Shown here piece after piece: positions 32,002-42,374 of a DNA stretch of 64,000 nt. A model generated the notes under the pieces. That model made no database searches, had not been told where the DNA came from, and saw only the letters and a program-made list of their open reading frames with translations. The translations under genes and the position numbers were made by a program. Source of the stretch: Undaria pinnatifida. Its lineage: Eukaryota; Sar; Phaeophyceae; Laminariales; Alariaceae. Position 1 is the first letter of the stretch; every line of letters begins with the position of its first letter. Where the stretch lies: contig JABAKD010000026.1 in NCBI GenBank assembly GCA_012845835.1, positions 10,555,838 to 10,619,837 on the forward strand. The letters are read 5' to 3'.

Positions 32002-34619
32002 CTGTTCACAGTTACGCGCGTTCGGCAGAAATCGTACACGAGGGTGCCATGGACGGGTGGTGTATCCTTCCGGAGATATTGGTCGTTTTGTTGTTTCCTC
32101 TTGCAACAATGTTCAGTTCACAGACCATGCTTAACCCAAAACGCCCGATACACAGTTACCAATCCCATCCACTACATACATGTTCCTACGCTGCGGGCAT
32201 CCCTTCCAGTGCATACTACTCGCGCCCTTGGCATAATATTGGTACCTACTATCAGCACTGGGCTAAACATTGTCCTATCGAATCGCAACCACACCCAAAC
32301 ATCAGCCACCCCCACTCGCCAAACCTATCCTGTCCGTGTTTTGATAAAATAGTTCGTTGCGAATTCCCCCAAAACAACACAATAGATAAATTTCATGTTT
32401 TATTCGCCCGCCTTACATACAATATATTGGTAATGTGACACACGATGGAGGACTACAGATATAAAGATATGGACGACGGCCGTCAAGCCGCGCAACTAAA
32501 TACACACGCCAACAAATTGTCATGGGAACAAAGTTGCCCTACTGTATATCCTCGATGGTATGCAATGAAAAATGGTCCCGCTGGTCAAGTGGGGCATTCG
32601 AAAGCCGCCCAAAATATGCATACCCTCTTCGTATGTACCGACCTCACTGCTAATCGTAGATTCTTCTCTAGCCCTTTAAGCGAATGTGCAACCTGTTGAG
32701 GGTCTACGAGTAGGTATACACAAATATCACATTCCAATGCAAGAACGCGGACGATATTCGGAAAATGCTCGGTCGAGAAGCATCGTCACTCAGATTATAC
32801 AACCTGAACGTGCCCCACCCTTAGCGTGGTACGTGTGAATTATGCTTCAGAACCCGATTTTAATCCCTGAACCATGGCTGTTGCGTACCGCAAAGGCCGT
32901 CGTTATCAACCGGGTCCGAGTATGTGTTGGTAGAACTCTGGCTCGACGAAGTCCTCTCCCCGGTGGCGAAGCTGCACATACATGTACGTGGGAGAGCGTG
33001 TGCACGAAGACTGGGGCGGATAAGCAGCTGTACGCTTGGCCAAAACCGCGACCCAGCCTACGATAGGAAGGATCACATTTAGCCCTTTTTTTCTGAATAC
33101 AAGACCCGTGCGGCTTGTGACCTACATCCATCAGCGTACGAGTATTATATTCGCAATATTTACACTTGTGGAACTGTTTACAAGCTACGCTCTGACGACA
33201 CTCTAAAGTTATGTCCATCATTGGCAGATTTTCTACAACGCTCGTGCTCGCGGGGCGTAAGCTCGGTAGAGCAACAAGGATGGGGATACCCCATTATCAA
33301 TACTCTTTGTCCTTAGCCTATTGAGAAATGCTAAAAAACTGTGCACACGTGGCCAAACGCCGGTTCCCTCGGGGAGGATGCTATGTACCAGGGACGTCAC
33401 AGTATGGGCGAGAATTGTTGTTGCGAGCGGGTTGACTCTTTGCGAGTGGTCTACATACTCGAATGCTTGACAGCGTCAACAATGAGTACGTGTTTGGCAA
33501 TGGCTGGGGCGTTTACCTCGTGGTTCAAGATTGGTTATAGATTTAACGCGTCACTCTATCCAACTGCACGTATCTATCAATACCTATAAAAGGAACCCCT
33601 TTCGAGATGGTTGAAGACAATATTTCTTCACTTCACGGTTGGTACTATATTGGGACGCAAAAGCATCAGATCATTTCGTGAACAGCAACTTCTAAAACGT
33701 TTGTCGTTGCGTTTGGGTAGAGTTTCTGCCTTTGTGGGTTGTAGACATCTTGTCCGTCACAATACCGTCGTGGCCGCCGTGCTTTCGATCTCTGGAGAAT
33801 CGCTGCTGCCACATCACCGAGGAGTGCTAACGTTGAAGCAAGGGAGTATTGCTCGACGTGCGACCCGTACTCTTTCGAAGGCACGAGCAGCAAAAAAAAA
33901 TATTTTGATATCGGCAGGCAGCCGGAACCTCTCTGCCGCCTGCTACTACATCTCTCAGGGTTATCCATGTTCAAGACATCAACACTGCTGCAAGCTGCTG
34001 GTGTTGTGTTGTGTTGCTATTGTTGCTAAACTCAATCGTACACGGTTTGTTATGAGTACATAACGGTCGATACAACGCGGAAACTCGCGGCGATTTCGAG
34101 GTTTTTGGCGGTGCATGGCAATTCAGGTCCTGTCAAATAAATGCCGAACATAGTATAGTATTTTTGATGTTCTTCTCCTATATATGGTCTATATACTGGT
34201 ACGCTGGCTTGTCAATGCCATAAACGTTGGCTGCGAATACCGTAGGGAAGCAACAAAAGTCCGTCATAGCCTTTGGTATTGAAGTCTGCCTTGCGACCAC
34301 GTGCTATATCACCGAGGCCGTACAACAACACACACCACAGCTACGTTACAACAGTCCACTATCCATTAACGCGCGCAGTACGGTGACAGCAATCCTCCCC
34401 CTTCTTCACGAGTTCCTAGCACCGCTACACTAGCAATTTGCGGGGAAAGCAAAAACAGACAACAAAAAATGCCCTGGGATAGCCTTGCTCAAAGATTTTC
34501 GAACGGTTAGCCACATCAAAGACGTTGACGGCTACAACAAAACCCGCGCGCTCAGGGAGACGGCTTAGAAACGTATCTTCCGACCAAAACAAACTTCATG
34601 GGAGAATAGTCAGGGTACA
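32002..34619. other. sequence upstream of the modular gene, no supported exon
   Basis: The 5' part of the 25995-32001 gene should lie here, but no signal-peptide exon could be supported. ORFs at 32847-33221 (minus), 33611-34063 (plus) and 33666-33974 (minus) are mutually overlapping and unrecognised. Confidence 0.35.
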
Positions 34620-35110
34620 GGGCACACGCCCTGTAAGGTTACATGCACCACCCCACAAATGAAGGCATGTCGTGGGCCGACGCTGGTGGGCCGACCCGGG
34701 GTTGGGCGGTCCCAGCCGGTCGGCCAGGCCCGCCCCAACATTTGGTTCATGTCGTGGATCATCGAGTTTTCAGAAGATTGGCCGCTGCCCAGCCCGGCTT
34801 CTTGAGGTTTTGAGACAACGGGCTGCGGCTTTGCCCGTTCCCTCATAAAATCAGAAAAAGGGGCGTAGCCTGGCCCGAGCCTGGCCCAGCGCATAAAAGG
34901 TCACTTTTATCAGCTGGAACGTCATTTTTCGAAATATTTCGGCCCGGTGCAACCCATGACATTCTCGATGTTTACGGCCCGACCCGGCCCATGACATTCG
35001 CAGAGAGGCCCATGACATCCGGGCCCTTTATGGGTCGATCAGTTTTGTCTCTGTGTACCGGCCAGTAAATTTAAAGGGCTGGCCCATGGGCCGACCCATG
35101 TGTTACTCCG
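34620..35110. repeat. degenerate GGCCC-rich array, first island
   Basis: Irregular recurrence of GGCCCGACCC, GGCCCATGACATT and GGGCCGACCC separated by AT-rich stretches of 15-40 bp, most regular at 34930-35110. Similar islands occur at 41600-41970 and 62870-63240. Confidence 0.6.
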
Positions 35111-35639
35111 TACAAAACCAGGTGTACCCAGACGTTTTTAGTGTGTTAATTGACTATCAAGACAGTTTAAGGTAATGGTTTTCTTTCGATAATTGAAATA
35201 CGAATAACTCCGGGAGCACAGGGAAAAAACGGGTTTCGTTCGGACTTCATCTCCGGTCATCGAGGAACAGAGAAGTTTTCGGGGATCTTTTTCTGGGAAT
35301 TCGAGTTCCGATTTAAACCCAGGATGGACAGCGTTCACGATGTGGTCTAATGTATCAGTTTGTTTTTTCTTTCGTCAGTGCTCTGATGTGAATCAAACGT
35401 TCCACCCAAGCACACACAGCGGTGCGACCAACGAACAGAGTATATCCCATTCTCCAGTAACTAGACACCGCAACAGCCGCAGCAGAGGTACACACGTGCA
35501 ATAGCCGCAGCAGAAGAGACACGCATGAAGCAGCGGACTGCAACCAGGATGTGGGTCCTTAACTCCAAGGTTCGAATCGGTTCTGGCATGCCACATCGGC
35601 AGAGGTGAGGAGATCTGGGAGATGGGGTGGTGGTAGGTG

Positions 35640-36086
35640 CTAGGGAGAGAGACTGGCCGCGATGGTCAGCTATTGCGACATATCTAGCTTACGTTATATC
35701 AACGAATGCACGTCGGGCAGTTGCACAGTTGAACTCGGGTTATTGCGGGAAACAGTAGCCGTAAGCTATTTAGTGAAAAGATCTTTGCAAAGGAATATTC
35801 CGGAGGAATCTGGATATGAAAAACGTTTATTTGTGGTCTTGGAAAGTTTTGGAATTTGTGCCTCGAGGGCATACGTGATGAGGTGGTTGTCCGTACCTAC
35901 CCCATGTTCACTCCACCCTCGCCACCCTTTCCAACCTCTTCTCCTTCTTCCCTCCGTGTTCATCTGAATACTGGAAAATTAAGATAAACCACACCATTTT
36001 ATTTCTTAGGCATGCTGCAAAGAGCCGTACTTCGTCTGTACATCAGCTCGGGGCTATTGTTGCCACACGGTCTTCTGTCCAATTCA
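35640..36086 (+). repeat. 5' LTR of the old Copia element
   Basis: Shares CAACGAATGCACGTCGG, CAGTTGCAC, CGGAGGAATCTGGAT, CTCGAGGGCA and CCCTCCGTGTTCAT with 41082-41524 in the same order. Edges are uncertain by about 20 bases. Confidence 0.7.
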
Positions 36087-36739
36087 ATCATGTGAACACG
36101 TTATGATTTATGTTTGAACTTGAGTGATTGTTCTGAGACGGGTGACCAAGAAAGCATATTTAAAAATCTCCAAAGACTACTCAAAAAGCAGTCGAGGACC
36201 TTTCAAAAATGGCAGTCGCGGATTGGGGCTAGTCGAGCAGATAGTGGGGAACTACGGGAGGGGTATGTCGGTAGAGACCAGCCGTCACATTTTTAAAGTG
36301 CTAGGAATGGTGAGTGGGCAGATCCTGCTTTAATCCGTCGTAGAGATAGGGGAGTAAACATCGACAGTATGCTGTAAACTATTGATGAGGCCGAGGTTGC
36401 AAAGGGTAGCAGTCTCGCCTTAGGATATCAAGAAGCATGCAGCCGCAAAACTGCTGTTGCTAAGCTGGGGAGTATTGTGGATTCTCCTTTACGAAGGAGA
36501 GACGATTGAGGATTTCGCGACGCCGAATGACTGTATGCAGGCATCTGCAACTGCAACCGACATTCCTGTAAGCAACGATGCCTTGACTTCCCGATTTTTT
36601 GCTTCATCAAGTATTCAATAAGACTATTATTCGACGAGCCCGTATTGCGTGGACATGTGTAACGGAGGGCATAACTGACCGTGCGTTGCTGAACACGGTG
36701 TTTGACACCGGATGATTGACATTTCCTATGTAATTGGTT

Positions 36740-37330
36740 CTTGCCAAGCATTCGCTCCGACAAGCCAACATGGATACGCCCTTTCAACAGATTAGTAATG
36801 GAGAAGAACGAGGACCCGACGAAGGTATTCCCATGCGCAGCTAAGATCGTGGGTGTGCTAGGAGCCTTCACGGTACACTCACGTGTAGAGAATGTGAACC
36901 TGAAGATCGTAGAGGTGCTTACGACAGGCAAAGAATTTTAACAGCGTGTGATCTTGTACAGAGACAACATCTCTCTTGCCGAGATAGAGACGATAATCAG
37001 ACAGAGGTGCACAATTATGTCCATGAGTACGAGAAAGAAAAATCGTAATGTACGACAAGCCCTCGTCGCGAATAAGCCCGCCCGCCCAAACCGTAAGCAG
37101 AGAGGCAGTGGTAAGAGTGTCGCTGGGAAGGACGTTTCTGGTGGTGTTGCCGCAGCCAAAATCGACAACAACAGTACGAAGGATGGGGAGAGGAAGTGCG
37201 ACGACATGCGAAACGAAAACCACCAATTCCAGGAACAAAGTCATCGCCGCCGCGAAGAAGTCCCTAAACGGATTTGATGCGGTTGTAGGGTGTCTGCCGA
37301 CTGGTATGATTGGTATGAGAGATGCGGTAG
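36740..37330 (+). pseudogene. Copia gag remnant
   Basis: Plus-strand fragments between the 5' LTR and integrase include SDKPTWIRPFNRLVMEKNED near 36755 and SLAEIETIIRQRCTIMSM followed by a basic stretch with GGVAAAKIDNNSTKDGERKC near 36970-37200. Helical then basic composition fits gag followed by a nucleocapsid region, but the zinc knuckle is not intact. Long minus-strand ORFs here (36428-36931 and 36879-37562) are shadows of it. Confidence 0.5.
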
Positions 37331-37679
37331 GAGAGCCTGAGCAATGTAGGACGCTACAGAGAAATTGATAGCTTGTCGTAACGCGATCATTCACACGACT
37401 TAAGACACCCACAGATTTTTCCGTGACATGCACCCAGCCGAGGACAAGGTTGAGATTGGTAACGGTACTCTGATTGGCGTTGGCGGTTATGGGTCTCGGA
37501 CTGTCGCTTTTCTCAGCACGGAGGAGGTGTGTCACAGTAGAGCTGGAAGGTGCTATACCCACCCGACTTGGATTTCAACAACCTATCTTCCTTAATTGCT
37601 GCACAGAATCAAAAAGCAGGTTTCACGACTGATGACGAAAATGTGAGCGTGAACTGAGGTGATGGACGATTTACGTTTT

Positions 37680-37777
37680 GTGGTCGTCGTCAGGGTCAAT
37701 CTTTCTATTAATGAAGTGATGGGTCTGGATACTCACACATTATTATTAATAGAAAGATTGACCCTGACGACGACCAC
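37680..37777. repeat. perfect 33-bp inverted repeat with 32-base loop
   Basis: Positions 37680-37712 and 37745-37777 are exact reverse complements, beginning GTGGTCGTCGTCAGGG and ending, at the loop, TTCTATTAAT. It lies between the gag and integrase remnants of the old Copia element. A perfect stem in otherwise decayed sequence implies a recent event. Confidence 0.95.
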
Positions 37778-37859
37778 ATCCCCTTTCCGAATGCTCGGCT
37801 CCTGAGTCCATCGAGAACGAGGTGCAACCTGCTCACTGCGTTCCCATGGTATTTCCTGT

Positions 37860-38840
37860 TATGGGCCCCGGTAGTGCTGACTTGCATGAGGCTGGCGTAG
37901 ATATCGACGTTTTCCACCGCGTGCACGGAAACGCTAACGGATTTAAGTTGAAACAGACGGGCCACTCACTAGGTGTAGAGCTAATAGGTGGATTGATACC
38001 GTGCACTAGGTGTTCCAGGGCGAAGGTACCGTAAGCCCATTATGAACCGTACGAGATCACGCGTAGCGCAGACCTAAAAAAGGGTCGTTGTTGATCTCAG
38101 TGGCCCTAAGAGTGTCCAATCGCAGCAAGGTAATCAATATGTGATGAAAGTGAAGGACGCAATTACCCGATACTCTTGAATATACTTTCCAGAGCGTAAG
38201 TCCGATGCCGCTGATGCTTTCAGAATTGTTTTGGCTGATGTGCGTGTGGATGGAGTGCCGTCGGTGTGTGAGCGACTAAGATCGAACAACGGCGGATAAC
38301 TCTTTGGTGGAGATATTGGGGACATGTGCAGGCAGCGGTTTCTCAAACAGGAATTCACTAACGCAAAAAATACGGAGCTGAACGATGTTGACGAGAAAGC
38401 GTTTGGTACAATCCAAAACCGCGGCACTTTCCGCTCGCATCCAACTCCCCATCGTCTTTCCCCGCATTGAATGTCCACCAGCGGAGACCCTCTGGGCCCA
38501 GGCTGTATTATACATTGGACTTACGAAGCCCTGAGCCACATTTCGACGACATCTTACCCGGGAAACTAGTCGCCGCACGCAATGTGGGCCGGCAAGGCAG
38601 CAGCTGCGTCACCTCACCCTATTCTTTGCCGTATTTTGCTGCTGGAACCGCCCGTCGAAGTCGTTCCTTCAGGTGCGACAGTATCGTCTACATCCGGCCA
38701 GGCATCGACCATTCCCCTTGGGATTTTGCGGATGCTAACGAGGAAAAACAAGGTGATAGCAACAAGGGACGTCACCTCGGAGGAAACACCGGATGTTGTG
38801 GTGCCACCGGTGGCATTGCGGCAATCGGCATCGCCGTAAT
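37860..38840 (+). pseudogene. Copia integrase remnant
   Basis: A pre-integrase zinc-binding motif is visible as VFHRVHGNANGFKLKQ followed by PCTRCSRAK (H-x3-H … C-x2-C) at about 37910-38030. The core follows in broken frames: QYVMKVKDAITRYS, ERLRSNNGG near 38270 (canonical S-D-N-G-G, so the second Asp is lost) and EFTNAKNTELNDVDEKAFG near 38350-38405. From 38580 a Copia-type C-terminal region reads on in pieces. The stops and the missing Asp show it is inactive. Confidence 0.75.
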
Positions 38841-39522
38841 TGGTAGGGGCATTGGAGCCGGGAGGGACGTCAGAACCGGGACGGACATCGGAGCTGGTAA
38901 AGACGCCAGAGACGGGAGGGCTGAATGGTTTCGATTCTGGTCCACCAACTCCATTGCCGCTTCTGGGGAGAGAGATGCCCCGTCAGCGTCGAGTAACACC
39001 TCCGGCGGGGAGTGTAGACCATGGTGGAGAAGGCGTAACGGGTTCAGTGGCCGGTAAAAAAACACCAGTCTCAGGTGCTTCATCTGCCCCACCAGATTTT
39101 TATCCGTCGTCGGAGAGCAGCATGACATCTGTCTACGGTGACATCGCAATAGAGGCGAGCAAAAAATCGTCATCGGACGAGAGCCGTCCGGTTCCTACCC
39201 GATGTTCGCCGATGCGGAGGGCCAGCTTGAATAAAACTTTCTTGAACCTAGCGAGATGGCGCGGAGATGGGGCCAACCAGAGCGCAGACCCGAGCGCCAA
39301 GTCAAGACGCAGCTGGCCTAGTGAGCATGTTTGGGCCCGATGGAGGGGGGAAAAAAATCCGTGGGCTGCTGGCGGTAGAAGACATTAACCGTAAACCGGG
39401 CGAGTTACCGAAACATCTCGTCCGGGAAGAAGGGCCAGGGCCAGAGTCGGACTCTGCCGCATGCTCGTGGCAGTATTCGGGCGTGTAGATGGAGTTCGAT
39501 TAGCTCGTGGCGGCTGTAACCT

Positions 39523-40089
39523 TTGCAGGAAGTGAATGCTATTCCAGACAGGTGCAACGTCGTGGACGACAAGTGGCTGTACAACTGGACGGGTAATTCA
39601 CATCGTATGTTCGTCAAGGCAAAATCCCGTATGGTGGCGATGGGGTACAGCCAGATAGAGATAGTAGACTGCTTTGAGACGTTTGCTCCCACAACATCTG
39701 CTACTTCTAACAGGTTGGTAGCAGCTATGGCATGTAAGATGTACTGGGACCTGAGGCACACAGATGTAGACAAGGGTTTAATTCAGTCGGGAATGGACAC
39801 CGATATGTGCTTGCATCTGCCCAGTTGTGGATCAGTATCTGCAAAGGCATTGCTGCTCAACAAGGCACGTTGCGCCCTGAGGCAGAGCGTGGTTGAGCGT
39901 AGTATCAGCGTTTATCGTCAGAGCTGGTCGGGTGTGATTTGGAGCAATGCTTTGCAGACAGATTCCTGTGGGTTTCTATTTGCGTTTGCTCGTGACGCTG
40001 TGGCAATTATGGTCTGTCATGCGGACGACATCAAGATTTCAGCCACTGAGGCAGTGACTGAAGTGGTAATCAGTGCCCTCAACCAGTGA
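39523..40089 (+). pseudogene. Copia reverse transcriptase remnant
   Basis: A 188-codon frame with Copia reverse-transcriptase order: VDDKWLYNWTGNSH, FVKAKSRMVAMGYSQIE, DCFETFAPTTSATSNRL, WDLRHTDVDKGLIQS (the catalytic Asp block, normally D-V-x-x-A-F), and VCHADDIKISATEAV (the catalytic box, normally x-V-D-D, here H-A-D-D). About 70 residues between those blocks are scrambled by compensating shifts. Conserved LLNKARCALRQS corresponds to the usual L-x-K-A-L-Y-G-L-K-Q. Non-functional as it stands. Confidence 0.85.
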
Positions 40090-40162
40090 TGTTCCACCAA
40101 ACATATCGGCAAGGTAGTGTGGTACATGGACACTGAGTAGATGCGACCGGGAATTATGTAGG

Positions 40163-40900
40163 TTGGAAATTTTGCAGGTGATGCAGTTCATCCGGAGTGT
40201 ACTAAATCGTTTGGGAGTCTCGAAATCCACTCTCAACGCCGCAACTCCTTCCAATGTTCTCAGGCACGGGAGCAAGGATAAGGTAGTGGTGGATATACCG
40301 TTTCGTGATATCGTGGGGAGTCTGATGTGGACCGCGAACCAGAAGAGGTCCGATATCTGGAATGCACTTCGGGCAATCGCGCGTTTTTCGCATGACCCCG
40401 AGCCAATTCACTGCAAGGCGGCGCGGAGCATTATCGAATATCTGAGTGCCACGTCGGACTCAGGGCTGAGGCTTAGGAGAGATGACTACTTGGGATCTGT
40501 GCACTTCGAGCTTGAGTTGGAGACGTATGTACAAGTAGATTACGTCCACAAGGCAGAGGACAGACGTTTCTTTTATGGTAAAACCGTTTGTTGCGGCGGG
40601 TTCGCTAGTGTCTCGGCTTTCGAGGACTCAGAAGTGCGTTACACCATCTAACACTGAGGCGGAATGCGTGGCCACGGCAGACGGGGTAAAATAGGCAATA
40701 TAGGTTGGGGGGATACAGGTGTTCCTGATGCCCCGTGTGGGTTCGATGAGCTTGGTGTGTAAGAGGACAACAGCGGGGGTATAGACTTAGCGAAAGCCCC
40801 TGGAGGTCATACAACAGCTAGAACATTGATGTACGGCACCATTTCCCCAGGGAGATGGCTGCCAGCGGAGACATCTCAGTGCAGTATATTCAGTAGGATG
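40163..40900 (+). pseudogene. Copia connection and RNase H remnant
   Basis: The frame 40163-40651 encodes FRDIVGSLMWTANQKRSDIW, AIARFSHDPEPIHCKAARS, IIEYLSATSDSGLRL and ETYVQVDYVHKAEDRR, the last being the RNase H first-Asp block (normally D-A-D-Y-A, here Q-V-D-Y-V). After 40640 a shifted frame gives NTEAECVATADGVK, the Glu block (normally S-T-T-E-A-E-Y). The region then decays toward the 3' LTR. Confidence 0.8.
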
Positions 40901-41081
40901 ATCGGCATGCTGCTATTCTGAGAAACCGCCTTGATAGGAAGGATTTCGAAAGGCACCGCGAAATCCGTTCGAGTCCGGAGGTTAGGTTTCAATTTGTCCT
41001 GGCTTTCTAGTAGATCTTAGCATTTGATTGTAGGCGGTTCGTTCTCGGTTTGGCAATACTCGCCGTCGCAACACCTAAGTT

Positions 41082-41524
41082 TGTTGATACAGGGAGGGAA
41101 GGTATTCAATATTGGTCTTGTCAACGAATGCACGTCGGCCAGTTGCACTGGTGCACTCGGGACATGCCGGGATAATGGTAGCTACCAACGGATATTGAAT
41201 GGAGCGTTGCTTGGAAAGCAATATTGCGGAGGAATCTGGATCTAATGATTCTTCGGTTGTGGTTCTGTAAGCTACTGGGGATTTAGGCTCGAGGGCAAAC
41301 GCGATAAGGTAGTTGTCTGTCCTCACCGCATGGTCACTACACTCTCGCCATCCTCTCTAACCTCCCCCCCTCATTCCCTCCGTGTTCATGCGGATACTTC
41401 ATAGTCAAGATTGAAATACACCACATCTTCTTATTTCTTTTTTCATAGACATACTGCATGCTGGGGGAGAACTTTGTGCGGACATCAGTTAGGGGCTGTA
41501 GTTGCCACTCTGTCTATTGTCCAA
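41082..41524 (+). repeat. 3' LTR of the old Copia element
   Basis: Starts TGTTGATACAGGG and shares ordered blocks with 35640-36086, including CAACGAATGCACGTCGG and CGGAGGAATCTGGAT. Identity is moderate with many indels, so the insertion is old. Confidence 0.7.
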
Positions 41525-41599
41525 GGGCCAGTGAACCTGCGGGAAACGTACTCACTCGCCCCGAACTTTTCTGCGTGCTGCTGCTGATTGATGATTCGC

Positions 41600-41970
41600 C
41601 CTGGCAGCGACGGCACAGGCCCGTGGCAGGTAGGGTCACTCATTTTAGAGACGGGCCGCGGCCCCACCCGGCCCAATCAAGATTCCCAACGATGCGCCGC
41701 GGGCCGGCCCGATCCATCACATTTTCAAATTGTTGACCCGGCCTGGTCCATGACATTTTCGAAATTGTTGACCCGCCCGGCCTGCTCTGTGGCATTTTCA
41801 AAACTCTCGCCCCGGCCCGGCCGCCCGGCCTGACCCATCACATTATTGAAACTATCGACCCCGTCCAGCCCGGTCCATCAGATTTACAAACAAATTATCG
41901 GCCCGGCCCGCACTAAACCTTCCAGTTTAAGATCGGCCTCGCCCGGCCCGCACGTTCGGCCTATGACAAG
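41600..41970. repeat. degenerate GGCCCGG-rich array, second island
   Basis: At least eight imperfect units of the form GCCCGGCC(C/T)G(G/A)(C/T)CCATCACATTTTC(A/G)AA(A/T)TTGTTGACCC, about 45 bp each. It begins just beyond the 3' LTR of the old Copia element. Confidence 0.75.
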
Positions 41971-41993
41971 CTCAGACGAAAACGAACGCAGAC

Positions 41994-42374
41994 GTGTCGC
42001 CAATGAGTAGCATGGAAGGGTGCGCCATCTCCCCGAACGAGAACTTGTTTTGTAACGTAGTAGGGGTCACTATATGCAGCAGTAAGCATGTTGTACAACC
42101 GCCGCAGGCAGGCACATATTGGACTTTGTATGAAGAGGAGAGAGCGTATGACAAGCAGCCCTTCAAGCTAGGTCACGGCATTGAGGACAGCCGAGACGAA
42201 CGTTTGCTCGCTGGCAACATTCGAGCCAACAGCGCGTGTCAGCTCCTCCAACCAGTCGTGGTTTTGGTGACACTTCTGTGGCGACAAAACAAACCCAGCA
42301 GCTTCAATCTAGCAGGCGATATGGTGAGGGGAGGTGAATGGTGTTGTGTTCAGAGCGTAACGCGACGCAACTAG
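41994..42374 (+). other. unassigned 126-codon ORF
   Basis: Starts at an ATG and shows non-repetitive composition (QPPQAGTYWTLYEEERAYDK, NIRANSACQLLQPVVVLVTL). I recognise no family, and there is no splice or conservation support. It may be a chance ORF or an exon fragment. Confidence 0.2.

Larger units (their letters stand above)
35640..41524 (+). mobile_element. old, heavily decayed Ty1/Copia element
   Basis: Two alignable LTR-like sequences flank gag-, integrase-, reverse-transcriptase- and RNase H-like fragments in the Copia order. All fragments carry stops and frameshifts. Its protein motifs differ strongly from those of the element at 8143-15222, so it belongs to another Copia lineage. 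It contains a perfect 33-bp inverted repeat at 37680-37777. Element length about 5.9 kb is normal for the group. Confidence 0.85.

Noticed and set aside
32930..33090. minus-strand open stretches possibly belonging to the modular gene
   Set aside because: Two frames are equally open and neither has Cys spacing or splice sites like the accepted exons.
35530..35605. tRNA-like B-box (GGTTCGAATC) and a TGGCATGCCA stretch
   Set aside because: No matching 5' acceptor or D arm upstream; not a tRNA gene by eye. It may be a SINE fragment, but that is not supported.
36879..37562. 227-codon minus-strand ORF, and the 167-codon ORF at 36428-36931
   Set aside because: Antisense to the gag remnant of the old Copia element; no family resemblance.
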